Source: an uncultured Ruminococcus sp.
GTDB lineage: Bacteria > Bacillota > Clostridia > Oscillospirales > Acutalibacteraceae
DNA: 64,000 nt
Assembly (NCBI GenBank): GCA_904393835.1
Contig: CAJFNC010000012.1
Location: 45,557 to 109,556 of the forward strand
Reading direction: 5' to 3'
Shown here: positions 9,549-19,207 of the stretch, piece after piece
How positions within the stretch are numbered: the first letter of the stretch is position 1
Layout: every line of letters starts with the position of its first letter
Notes under the pieces: generated by a model
Told to the model about the DNA's origin: nothing
What the model saw: the letters and a program-made list of their open reading frames with translations, nothing else
The model's database searches: none
Program-made: the position numbers and the translations under genes

Positions 9549-10601
9549 ATGAAAAAATCAAAAAAGCTCATCAGCATGATTCTTGCTGCTGTTATGGCTA
9601 CATCTTGCTTCGGCGTTTTGTCTCTCATTACAGCTTCTGCTGCTGAGGAAGAAACAAAAATTTACTTTGAAGTACCTACAATTGAAGCTTGGGGCGAAAC
9701 AAAATCGGTTTTCTGCCACGTTTATAATGTTTACGGAGGTACTCCTCTTACAGAAACATCATGGCAGTCAAAGAAAGAGTCTTGTAAGTTTGACTCTGCT
9801 ACCGGTTTGTATTACTTTGATACTTCAAAAATCGGTACAATCGAAGACGGTGCTGACTATGCGCTTCTTTTCTCAACTAAAGACTCAAACGGAAACGCTC
9901 ACCAGACAGGCAACATTACATTCGGTAAAGAATGTCTCGGTGATACAGTCTATGTAACAGGCGACATGGTTGAGAACACGGAAGACTCATCAAAAATGGA
10001 CTACGAAGGTGCTTGGAGAAACAACAGCGATAAGTACGGCTCTAAAGCAGCTCTTACTTCAACAGGTAAGATTGTAGGTAAATATTTCCCTGTTTATCAG
10101 CCTAAAGAAGAAATGGTTTCACAGTTCCTTTATTCTTGGGCAGTTGTAAACGCTTCTATAATTACTCCCGAAGTAGTTGCTAACGTTTGCACAGAACTCA
10201 ATGTTGAGCCTATTAATGTTTACAACACCTATTCAGAGATGTATGCTGAAGAGCTTGCCAATCCTGAGTCCGGCGCTCCTTCTCTTGAAGTGATTTCTGC
10301 TCTTCTCGGTGTTGAGCCGGAACCTACAACTGAACCCACTACAGAACCTACAACAGAAGCTACACCGGTTTACGGTGATGTTGACGGTGACGGTGCAATT
10401 ACAGTTACCGATGTAACACTTATCCAGAAGCTCGGTATCGGATTGGATATCAGCGCAAGTGCTACAGATAAAGTTGATGTAACAACAGCTGCTGATGTTA
10501 ACGGCGACGGCAGAGTTTCAATTCTCGACGCTACATTGACTCAGAAATATGTTGTTAACGCAGGCTACAATACAGCTCTTGTTGGTCAGGAAATCGCATA
10601 A
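9549..10601 (+). CDS. secreted protein with Thr/Pro linker and C-terminal dockerin type I domain
   Basis: Signal peptide MKKSKKLISMILAAVMATSCFG..., EPTTEPTTEPTTEATP linker, duplicated Ca-binding motif GDVDGDGAITVTDVTLIQK / ADVNGDGRVSILDATLTQK. Confidence 0.88.
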   Translation: MKKSKKLISMILAAVMATSCFGVLSLITASAAEEETKIYFEVPTIEAWGETKSVFCHVYNVYGGTPLTETSWQSKKESCKFDSATGLYYFDTSKIGTIEDGADYALLFSTKDSNGNAHQTGNITFGKECLGDTVYVTGDMVENTEDSSKMDYEGAWRNNSDKYGSKAALTSTGKIVGKYFPVYQPKEEMVSQFLYSWAVVNASIITPEVVANVCTELNVEPINVYNTYSEMYAEELANPESGAPSLEVISALLGVEPEPTTEPTTEPTTEATPVYGDVDGDGAITVTDVTLIQKLGIGLDISASATDKVDVTTAADVNGDGRVSILDATLTQKYVVNAGYNTALVGQEIA

Positions 10602-10624
10602 TTAAAACATAACTTTAAACACTC

Positions 10625-10644
10625 GGCTTCCCTTTTGGGAAGCC
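10625..10644 (+). terminator. intrinsic terminator
   Basis: GGCTTCCC-TTTT-GGGAAGCC then TTTGTTTTTT. Confidence 0.85.
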
Positions 10645-10846
10645 TTTGTTTTTTAATTGTTAATTTTAATTATATTATTCCAAATGAAAAAAGACTCAGG
10701 CTCAGAGGTCTTTAAATTTATTCAAATAACAGAATTTCCGATAATTCTGTTATTTTCAATTTTTTCTTGTTGTTTTCTGTCAAAATATGATATAATAGTA
10801 AAGTATGAAATGTTATGCAAAATTTTTTATGAACGTGGAGCATTAT

Positions 10847-12601
10847 ATGAGTAAAAACAGTTTGAGCAATAAAACCTCCTACATAATTTTAACCGTAATA
10901 ATTTTAGTAAGCCTTGCGCTCAGCACTTTTTTTATGTTTACAAAACAAGGTTTTCACGAAGATGAACTATTGACCTATAACCTCGCAAATTCCGCGCATC
11001 AGCTTACTACCGACGGCGGCTGGAATACCAAAGCAGATTTTAACAACTATCTTACGGTAAATCCTAGTGACCGTTTTGACGTTAACCTTGTAATTAAAAA
11101 TCAAATAATTGACGCTTCTCACCCGCCGTTTTACTATTTTCTTGTAAATACAGTATGCTCATTCTTTCCGGGCGTATTCTCCAAATGGTTTGCTTACTCA
11201 ATCAACGCTGTCGCCATGGCAGGTATTTTGATTATGCTTTTTAAAATCGGTAAGCTTGTAAGCAAAAATAATTTTTACTCGTTGACGGCAGTCGGCGCTT
11301 ATGCGTTAAGTATTGCGTGTATAACTACTACAATTTACCTCAGAATGTATGCCACTCTCACGTTTTTTGTGCTGTCGTTTATTTACCTCACGATTAAAAT
11401 ATATAATACAGTTTATAACAAAGACAAACCCGCAAAACCGTACATTGACTGCATAATGCTTTTTATTGTGGTCTTGCTCGGCGTGCTCACGCAGTACTAT
11501 TTCATTCTTTTTGCGGGACTTACAGGGCTCGTGTTCCTGATTTTCACCCTTAAGAACAAGGAATTTTCAAAACTTGTGCGATACATAATAACGGCTCTTC
11601 TTGCAGCTGCCGCGGCATTCGCGATTTATCCCTACATTATTTCAAACGTACTCGGCGGCAATCGCGGTCTTGGTTCACTCAGCTTTAACGTTGATTTTAT
11701 CACCATTGTCACATATGTCATTTACAAGCTCGGTACCTACGTGCAGATTGTCGCCAAAGAACTGTTTGTCAATCAGCTGTGGCTTGCCGTACTGTGCACC
11801 GTTTGCGCTTTGGCATTTGCGGTTTATATGCGCTTCTTTAAAAAGAAAAAGCTTTCGCGCAACGCCGTATTTATAGTTATTCCCGCTGTGATATTCTTTA
11901 CGGCAATTGCTCTTATCTCTCCGTTCAACAGCGACAGATACGTAATGGCGTCGCTGCCTCTGATTGTTATGATTTTTGTATTCGCATTTATAAAAATCAT
12001 TGAATTTGTCAGCGGTTTTGGATTTGCCAAAAAAAATATTCTGAAATTTGCCGCTCCTGTTCTCGTGCTTGCCGTTACTGTTTGCGGGCTTATAACGGTC
12101 AAGCCCTATTACACCTACGGCAAAACAAATTTATATAATCCACAGTCCGAAAACTGTATGTTTGTCGGAACGGCAATGCTCGAATGGAACAAATGCATTG
12201 ATAAAATGATGCAGTATGACAATACAATGATTGTACAGACAGATAAAATGTCGCCCACGCTCGGTCAAGAGCTTGAGAACTTCGCCGAAAAGCGAGGTGT
12301 AATCACCCACGGAAAAATTTCCGAAATGGCAAAGGCGTATATGAATAACGGCGGTGAAAAAGAAAAAACCGACAGTATGCAGGCTTTAAAAACCGACAAA
12401 AAATTGAACGAAAACGAAAATATTACCGTTTACGTTTCAAGACTTGCCGACAATGATTATGTGCTCAATTACATTAAAGAGAACACAAAATTTAAGCACT
12501 GCAAGCTTATTCAAAAGGATTATGATTTTGATGAATTTTACAACTGGTATGACTATTTTGCAGAAACAGAGTCATACTGCAATGTATATCTTTTTTATTG
12601 A
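10847..12601 (+). CDS. polytopic membrane protein, GT39/ArnT-like glycosyltransferase architecture
   Basis: N-terminal TM then GFHEDELLTYNLANS (acidic E/D motif), ~10 TM helices, soluble C-terminal domain. Confidence 0.6.
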   Translation: MSKNSLSNKTSYIILTVIILVSLALSTFFMFTKQGFHEDELLTYNLANSAHQLTTDGGWNTKADFNNYLTVNPSDRFDVNLVIKNQIIDASHPPFYYFLVNTVCSFFPGVFSKWFAYSINAVAMAGILIMLFKIGKLVSKNNFYSLTAVGAYALSIACITTTIYLRMYATLTFFVLSFIYLTIKIYNTVYNKDKPAKPYIDCIMLFIVVLLGVLTQYYFILFAGLTGLVFLIFTLKNKEFSKLVRYIITALLAAAAAFAIYPYIISNVLGGNRGLGSLSFNVDFITIVTYVIYKLGTYVQIVAKELFVNQLWLAVLCTVCALAFAVYMRFFKKKKLSRNAVFIVIPAVIFFTAIALISPFNSDRYVMASLPLIVMIFVFAFIKIIEFVSGFGFAKKNILKFAAPVLVLAVTVCGLITVKPYYTYGKTNLYNPQSENCMFVGTAMLEWNKCIDKMMQYDNTMIVQTDKMSPTLGQELENFAEKRGVITHGKISEMAKAYMNNGGEKEKTDSMQALKTDKKLNENENITVYVSRLADNDYVLNYIKENTKFKHCKLIQKDYDFDEFYNWYDYFAETESYCNVYLFY

Positions 12602-12615
12602 GGAAGAGTGATTTT

Positions 12616-13515
12616 GTGCTAAATACTGACAGAAAAAATTCAATCGGAATTGCGTTTTCAGGCGGCGGATTACAGGGAATTGCACACATAGGTGCGGTAA
12701 AAGCCCTGTATGAGCTGGGAATCAAGCCTCAATTTGTTTCGGGTACAAGTTCGGGCGCGGCTATGGCATCAATTGTAGCAATGGGGTTCAGCGCCGACGA
12801 AATGCAGGAAATTGCAAAAAAGCATTGGAAAGAACTTGCGGAAATAGACAACAAACTAATCTTCAAGTCGCTGGCTCAATTTATTTTGAACAAGAAAATC
12901 CGAAAAGACGGAATAAAGTCGGGTGAAATTATTTCCGACGTAATTAAAGAGATAATGCGTGAACGCGGCATAAGCGGTTTTAAGGATTTGCCGATAAATC
13001 TTTCTGTTTGTACTGTCGATACACTCACTACCGACGAATGTATTTTTACCACCGAAGATGAGCACCTTCAAAACGAACACATTCACTATATATGCGACGC
13101 CCCGCTTGAGATTGCAGTCAGAGCGAGTATGTCGTTCCCTGCAATTTACACCACCTGCCCGTATGACAAATACAACTTTATTGACGGCGGCTCAAAGGAT
13201 AATCTACCAGTTAAAATTCTGAAAGATATGGGTGTCGGCAAAGTGCTTGCGCTCGGATTTAACATTATGAATTATGATCCCGACTCGGGACTTGACGGTC
13301 TTATAAAGGTAATATGGCGTGCGCTTGACGTTTATTCAATAGACGGCACACGAAAATCAATGAAAATGGCTGATTATGCAGTAGAAATCAACAACAAAAA
13401 TACTCAGCTTTTCTCTATGGACAGCATTGAAGAAACCATTCAGGAAGGCTATGACGCCGTTATGGAACATAAGAATGATATTTTAAAAATCTTTGCGCCA
13501 AAAGAAATGACATAA
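12616..13515 (+). CDS. patatin-like phospholipase family protein (GTG start)
   Basis: IAFSGGGLQGIAHIGAVKAL, SGTSSGA (GxSxG), FIDGGSKDNLP (DGG); GAGGAAG RBS ahead of GTG at 12616. Confidence 0.88.
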   Translation: MLNTDRKNSIGIAFSGGGLQGIAHIGAVKALYELGIKPQFVSGTSSGAAMASIVAMGFSADEMQEIAKKHWKELAEIDNKLIFKSLAQFILNKKIRKDGIKSGEIISDVIKEIMRERGISGFKDLPINLSVCTVDTLTTDECIFTTEDEHLQNEHIHYICDAPLEIAVRASMSFPAIYTTCPYDKYNFIDGGSKDNLPVKILKDMGVGKVLALGFNIMNYDPDSGLDGLIKVIWRALDVYSIDGTRKSMKMADYAVEINNKNTQLFSMDSIEETIQEGYDAVMEHKNDILKIFAPKEMT

Positions 13516-13522
13516 AACAAAA

Positions 13523-13563
13523 ACACCTCTCACGTTACTTAAAATTGCGTGAGAGGTGTTTTT
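13523..13563. terminator. bidirectional terminator between convergent genes
   Basis: AACACCTCTCACG...GCGTGAGAGGTGTTTTT. Confidence 0.85.
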
Positions 13564-13613
13564 GTTTTACATTTTTTGCTGTAATCTCTATAATACATCC
13601 TCGGCAAAGTTGT

Positions 13614-15356
13614 TCAGCTCGTTTTTGCAAACTGACTGTTGTACAAAACACTGTAAAAACCATTTTTGGCAAGCAATTCATCGTGACTGCCCTGCTCAAT
13701 AATATTGCCGTCTTTCATTACAAGAATTACATCGCTTTCTTTAATTGTAGAAAGTCTGTGGGCTACCACAAAGCTTGTTCTTCCCTCCATTATACGCGCA
13801 AATGCTTTTTGAACCCTGATTTCCGTCAGCGTATCAATTGAAGAGGTCGCCTCATCAAGAATCAATATAGCCGGATTTGTGAGCATTGCTCTTGCTATGC
13901 ACAAAAGCTGTATTTGTCCTCGGCTCAGGTTTCCCCCGCCTTCGCTTATCACCGTGTTGTATCCGTTGGGCATACGGCGAATAAATCCGTGAGCATACGC
14001 TGCTTTTGCCGCTTTAATTACTTCTTCCTCTGTCGCGTTTTCGTTGCCGTATTTAAGATTTTCCATAATCGTTCCCGAAAACAACCAGCTGTCCTGGAGC
14101 ACCATTCCGAACTGCTTTCGCAAACCGTCGCGGGTCATTTCGCGTATATCGACGCCGTCAATCGTAATTTTGCCGCTGTCTGTTTCGTAAAAGCGCATTA
14201 AAAGATTAATAAATGTTGTTTTTCCGCAGCCAGTCGGGCCTACAATTGCAACGTGATTTCCGCTTTTTACATCAAGAGTAAAATGCTGTATAAGCGGCTT
14301 ATCCTTTGTATATGAAAAGCTTACATCGTCAATTTTAATATTTCCCTTGCAATTTTCAAGCGTTACGGGATTTTCGGGATCTGGCTGTTCATCCGCTGCC
14401 TCAAGCACCTCAAACACACGCGCTGCAGCCGCAATACCTGTTTGAAGCTGAGTCAGGACGCCTGTAACCTCATTGAACGGCTTTGTATATTGATTAGCGT
14501 ATGTCAGAAAGCACGATATCTGACCTATCGTCAAAGTACCCACAATTGCTGTAAGAGCACCGAAAATGCCTACCGCCGCATACACCATCGCATTTACAAA
14601 ACGTGTGCTCGGATTTGCAAGCGCACCGGCAAACTGAGCTTTAAAACCCACATCATAAAGTTCGTTATTGTATTTTTCAAACGCTTCAAAAGCCCTTTGT
14701 TCATACAAAAAGCTCTTAACAATACGCTGATTTCCTACATGCTCCTCAACATATGAAGAAATATCTCCCTGTAAAATTTGCTGACGAGTAAATCTACGGT
14801 GAGATAGTTTTCCTATAAACGACGCTACAAACAACGAAAGCGGTGTAAGAATAACTACGGTCAACGCAATGCGCCAGTCTATCATAAGCATAAATATCAG
14901 CGTACCCGCAATAGTTACAACTCCGGAGAACAGTTGTAAAAACATCTGCGTCAAACCATCGCCGACAGCGTCAATGTCGTTAATTACCCTGCTTATTAAA
15001 TCACCGTGCGAATGGGAGTCGATATACGAAAGCGGTACGTTGTTAAATTTTGCGAACACCTCACGGCGTAAATCTCGAACCGTTTTATAGCTGATAACAT
15101 TTGTAAAGTAGTTCATTATCCATTGAAACACCGTTACACCGACTACGCCGATTGCAATATACCCGAGCAATATTCCGACATTCTTAAAATTTACGTTGCC
15201 CGCGTCAATAATATTATCGATAGCGTCACCGACCAGAACCGGAATATACAACGTAAGAGAAACGCTGATTACAGCACTTATAATTGATAAAAAAAGGTAA
15301 CCCGAATAAGGCTTTATTTTCTTTAGTACTTTAGAAACGGTTGATTTATTTTTCAT
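13614..15356 (-). CDS. ABC transporter, fused permease/ATP-binding protein
   Basis: Walker A GPTGCGKTT, LSRGQIQ, Walker B AILILDEATSSID. Confidence 0.95.
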   Translation of the reverse strand: MKNKSTVSKVLKKIKPYSGYLFLSIISAVISVSLTLYIPVLVGDAIDNIIDAGNVNFKNVGILLGYIAIGVVGVTVFQWIMNYFTNVISYKTVRDLRREVFAKFNNVPLSYIDSHSHGDLISRVINDIDAVGDGLTQMFLQLFSGVVTIAGTLIFMLMIDWRIALTVVILTPLSLFVASFIGKLSHRRFTRQQILQGDISSYVEEHVGNQRIVKSFLYEQRAFEAFEKYNNELYDVGFKAQFAGALANPSTRFVNAMVYAAVGIFGALTAIVGTLTIGQISCFLTYANQYTKPFNEVTGVLTQLQTGIAAAARVFEVLEAADEQPDPENPVTLENCKGNIKIDDVSFSYTKDKPLIQHFTLDVKSGNHVAIVGPTGCGKTTFINLLMRFYETDSGKITIDGVDIREMTRDGLRKQFGMVLQDSWLFSGTIMENLKYGNENATEEEVIKAAKAAYAHGFIRRMPNGYNTVISEGGGNLSRGQIQLLCIARAMLTNPAILILDEATSSIDTLTEIRVQKAFARIMEGRTSFVVAHRLSTIKESDVILVMKDGNIIEQGSHDELLAKNGFYSVLYNSQFAKTS

Positions 15357-17092
15357 TTTTTCGCCTCCGCTTCATTAAGCTGAGAAAGACAAATTTCACG
15401 GTATGTTTCGCAATTGTCAAATAAATAATCGTGTGTGCCTTTTCCCACGAGACAACCGTCGTCAAGCACAAGGATTTGATCTGCATTGCGTATGGTAGAG
15501 CATCTTTGAGTTACGATTATAACTGTCATATCATTGGTAAACGCCTTAAGCGCTTTTCTCAACGCGGCGTCTGTCGCAAAGTCAAGAGCCGAAAAACTGT
15601 CGTCAAGAATAAGCACCTTTGGGTTACCCGTAATTGCACGGGCAATGCACAAACGCTGCCGCTGACCACCGCTGAAATTTTTTCCGCCCTGCTCGACGTG
15701 GCTGTCTATACCGTTTTTAAGCTTTGACACAAAATCATAAGCCTGCGCCGTTTTTAAGGCTCGTACAATATCGTCGTCTGTCGCGTCTTTATTTTGCCAT
15801 TTCATATTGTCACGAATTGTTCCGCTGAAAAGCACCGACTGTTGCGGCACAATGCCTATCTGTCCCCTTAGCTGTGTAAAAGGATATTCCTTTACGTTTA
15901 CGCCGTCAAAATTTACCTCGCCTGATTTCACGTCATAGAACCGAGGAATCAGATTAATTAATGTACTTTTACCGCAGCCGGTACCGCCTATAATTCCGAC
16001 GGTTTGTCCTCGCATTATTTCAAACGAAATATCCGTTAATTCGTCATCACCGTCGCCGTAGGTGAAAAATACATCTTTAAACTCAATTTTCGGTGTTTTT
16101 TCATCCGTAAACGTCTTAATATCCGTGTGTTTTTTCTCCACAACGCTTGGCTGAGTTTCAAACACCTCATTGATTCTTCCCGCACTTGCACTTGCCTTTG
16201 TGATGAGAATTACAAGATTTGCTACAACAATAATTGCTAGCAAAATCTGCGTCATATAGTTGACAAGAGCTATAATATCGCCTGACAACATACCGGTACC
16301 GTTGTTTACGCTTACAGCTCCGAACCAAACAATTGCAATAATTGCAACATCAGTTATTGCATATGTCGCGGGACTTAGCAAAGCTGACAAACGACTGACT
16401 CTGATAGATGTATTTGCCAAGTCCTCGGTAGCTTTATTAATTCTTTCCTGTTCGGACTTCTGTTTTGAAAATGCTCTGATAACACGATTGCCTGACAGAT
16501 TTTCTCTTGAAATTAAGCCGATTCTGTCAAGCTTTTTTTGAATCGCGGAAAAAGCCGGCAGACTTTTACTCATCACCAAGTAGAGTGTAATACCAATAAG
16601 TGCGGCGGCTAAAAAGAAAATTATTGACATTTTCAAATTAATCGTCATTGCCATTATCAGCGACCCAAAAACAATAAACGGCGCTCTTGACAAAAGTCGT
16701 ATTCCCATTGCCACACATTGCTGTACCTGGTTAACATCGTTTGTTATACGTGTTATAAGCGACGGCGTTCCCAACTTGTCAAGCTCTGCGTGAGAGAGAG
16801 AATTTATATGCAAAAACAGCTCGCTTCTGAGTTTTGTGCCTACTCCTTGCGACGCCCGCGATGCCAAATATTGACACACAAGCGCGCTCATCAGACCTAT
16901 TGCTCCCAGCGCTATCATAACTATACCCATTTTTATGACATAACCTGAATCGCGGTTTTTTACGCCGACATCAATAATGTTTGCCATGACAAGCGGGACG
17001 AGCAGCTCAAGTATTGCTTCAAACAGTTTGCACAACGGCCCGACTATACATTCTTTTTTATAATCCTTTAAAAATCGCCTTAATTTAAACAT
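15353..17092 (-). CDS. ABC transporter, fused permease/ATP-binding protein (likely heterodimer partner of 13614..15356)
   Basis: GGTGCGKST, FSGGQRQRL, VLILDDSFSALD; overlaps the next gene by 4 nt. Confidence 0.95.
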   Translation of the reverse strand: MFKLRRFLKDYKKECIVGPLCKLFEAILELLVPLVMANIIDVGVKNRDSGYVIKMGIVMIALGAIGLMSALVCQYLASRASQGVGTKLRSELFLHINSLSHAELDKLGTPSLITRITNDVNQVQQCVAMGIRLLSRAPFIVFGSLIMAMTINLKMSIIFFLAAALIGITLYLVMSKSLPAFSAIQKKLDRIGLISRENLSGNRVIRAFSKQKSEQERINKATEDLANTSIRVSRLSALLSPATYAITDVAIIAIVWFGAVSVNNGTGMLSGDIIALVNYMTQILLAIIVVANLVILITKASASAGRINEVFETQPSVVEKKHTDIKTFTDEKTPKIEFKDVFFTYGDGDDELTDISFEIMRGQTVGIIGGTGCGKSTLINLIPRFYDVKSGEVNFDGVNVKEYPFTQLRGQIGIVPQQSVLFSGTIRDNMKWQNKDATDDDIVRALKTAQAYDFVSKLKNGIDSHVEQGGKNFSGGQRQRLCIARAITGNPKVLILDDSFSALDFATDAALRKALKAFTNDMTVIIVTQRCSTIRNADQILVLDDGCLVGKGTHDYLFDNCETYREICLSQLNEAEAKK

Positions 17093-17221
17093 AACATCTA
17101 TCCTAAATGGTAATTCGTCTACTTTTTATTTTACACCAAAACGCAAATATCATCAACTAAAATTGAGTTTTTTTACAAAATCGGTAATTCAAGGCGAAAA
17201 ATTGAACTTTCAAGGAATATT

Positions 17222-17251
17222 TTTACAAATTTTACAATTGTATGATATAAT
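17222..17251 (+). promoter_or_regulatory. putative sigma-A promoter for orphan sRNA
   Basis: TTTACA (17222-17227), 18-bp spacer, TATAAT (17246-17251). Confidence 0.55.
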
Positions 17252-17257
17252 ATATTC

Positions 17258-17357
17258 ATAGCTCAATAATAAATTTAGTAAATGATATAGTGACGATAGG
17301 CATTACCGAATATTGATTGAGCTTGCTGAGCAGTACGTATGTACTGCTCTTTTTTTG
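17258..17357 (+). ncRNA. candidate small structured RNA with closing stem and intrinsic terminator
   Basis: AGCTCAAT (17260-17267) pairs with ATTGAGCT (17316-17323); terminator GAGCAGTAC-GTAT-GTACTGCTC-T8 (17328-17357); no ORF. Confidence 0.5.
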
Positions 17358-17514
17358 TACAATTTATTAATTAAATTAATCTGTCACTCAATTGTATTTT
17401 GTTATAAAGATTAAATAATAACAGTTAATATAATGATATTTTTTGTTTATTAAGGTTGTTGACAAAAATTTTCTCTTTCGATTTTCACGCAAACATTAAC
17501 TGAGAATAAAAAAA

Positions 17515-17535
17515 CGCCCTCCAAAACGGAGGGCG
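17515..17535 (-). terminator. terminator of the scaffoldin-like gene
   Basis: CGCCCTCC-AAAAC-GGAGGGCG with poly-T on the minus strand. Confidence 0.8.
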
Positions 17536-17573
17536 AAAAAATATTTTTTTAGAATAATTAAACCTTAATTTAA

Positions 17574-19193
17574 TTATTTAGCTCTTTTACGTGTGAAGTA
17601 CATTACACCGCTTGCTGATACAAGTACCAAGAGGATTATTGCAGCCATAGAAGCATTACCGGTCTGTACTGTACCGCCTGATGTTGTACCACCGCTAACA
17701 GAAGAACCACCTGTTGGTGTGTCAGATGTGCTGCCGCCACCAATACCTGAAGTTGCGTCTGTTGATGTTGTAGGAGCTGTTGTTTCATCAGATGCACCTG
17801 TTGTTGTCGGCTGAGTTGTTTCTGCCGTAACATCTGTTGAAGGCTCTGTTGCGCCGGTTGAAGGTTCTGTTGTACCTGAAGGCTCCGTTGTGCCTGTTGT
17901 AGGCTCAGTATCGCCTGTTGAAGGCTGCTCAACAGTAGTCTGTGTGATAACAGTGTTTACAGTGTACTGAGAAGCAATTTCCATAACTTCGCCGTTAACT
18001 ACGAGAGCCTCTTCCTGTGCCTCGTCAGTCATACCGTTATCGCCGAGAGCAGAAAGTGTAAGGTCTGTTACAGTAAGGTCAACGTTTGTTGTACCAACCT
18101 TGTTAAGTACCTTGAATGTAGCTGTTACAAACTCATTGTCTGATGCAGAGAGGTCATAAAGACCGAGGTTAGTGCAGCTGCCTGTTAATTTACCTGCTTC
18201 TGCCGCATATTCTGCACCCTGTGCAGCATAAGGCATAACATTGTTATCTACAAGCTCAAGGTATGCGGGATCATAAGAAAGTGTCCACTGTGTATCAAGG
18301 AGCTTCTTGTCTGTGTCGAGCATGAATACTACAGAAACATAATCCTCACCTGTCTTTGAGTTATCCCAAACATATGACTGTGCCGGGAAGAGGTTAGAAG
18401 ATGCTGTTACTGTAAATGCAGGTTCGGTAGGCTCTGATGTAGTCGGAGTTGTAGGAGCAACGTAGCTTGATTCAGTAATTGTTGTTTTTGTTTCAACATT
18501 GTACTGAGCAACGTTGTCTTCATCTACAACGCTGTGGTTTACAAATAAAGTGTCAGGATCAGAAAGGTTACCTGTGCTTCCTGACAATACTTCCATTTCA
18601 AGGTCCACAGTTGTATCAACTGCACCGGCATCCAAAGCACCGTCTTTTACCTTGAAGTTGAGCTGTACAAATACTGACTCAGTTGTGAAATCATACAATG
18701 ACAAGTTAGAAGCGTTAAACTTGAACTGATCTGCGAGATCGTAGTTGTAAACAACGCTGCCAATGGGAACTTCACCTACACCGGGTACATCTGCTACGAA
18801 TTTCGGGAATGCCTGTGAAGCAGGGTTGTCACTCTCTGAAAGTGTCAATACATCTGAATCATAGTGAACTGTGTACTGAGTGTTGATAAACTTCATATCT
18901 GATTTCAACAAATATGTTACAGTAATTGTATCTGTATCAGCATTGTATTCGCCCTTTGTTTCGGGGAAGAAGTTAGATGTTGCTGTTACAGTAAGAGGAG
19001 CCTCTGCAGGTACTGTAGGATCCGTCGGATCTGTAGGATCAAGAGGAGTTTCCTTCTCTTCAACAGTAATTGTCATCTTTGCGCCGCTCTTTGTAGCGTA
19101 GTCAAAGTTTCTGAGGTCAAGTGTAAGTGTTACGTCAGCGAGTTCATAAGGTACATCAACTACAATGTTTGAACCATTGTATGTTGCATCCAT
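17574..19193 (-). CDS. fragment 3 of modular surface protein: two cohesin-like modules, Thr-rich linker, C-terminal TM anchor
   Basis: Modules LTVTATSNFFPETKGEYNADTDTITVTYLLKSDMKFINTQYTV... and FTVTASSNLFPAQ...; T/P/S-rich linker; VQTGNASMAAIILLVLVSASGVMYFTRKRAK C-terminus. Confidence 0.7.
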   Translation of the reverse strand: MDATYNGSNIVVDVPYELADVTLTLDLRNFDYATKSGAKMTITVEEKETPLDPTDPTDPTVPAEAPLTVTATSNFFPETKGEYNADTDTITVTYLLKSDMKFINTQYTVHYDSDVLTLSESDNPASQAFPKFVADVPGVGEVPIGSVVYNYDLADQFKFNASNLSLYDFTTESVFVQLNFKVKDGALDAGAVDTTVDLEMEVLSGSTGNLSDPDTLFVNHSVVDEDNVAQYNVETKTTITESSYVAPTTPTTSEPTEPAFTVTASSNLFPAQSYVWDNSKTGEDYVSVVFMLDTDKKLLDTQWTLSYDPAYLELVDNNVMPYAAQGAEYAAEAGKLTGSCTNLGLYDLSASDNEFVTATFKVLNKVGTTNVDLTVTDLTLSALGDNGMTDEAQEEALVVNGEVMEIASQYTVNTVITQTTVEQPSTGDTEPTTGTTEPSGTTEPSTGATEPSTDVTAETTQPTTTGASDETTAPTTSTDATSGIGGGSTSDTPTGGSSVSGGTTSGGTVQTGNASMAAIILLVLVSASGVMYFTRKRAK

Positions 19194-19207
19194 TTCTACG
19201 CCGGATA

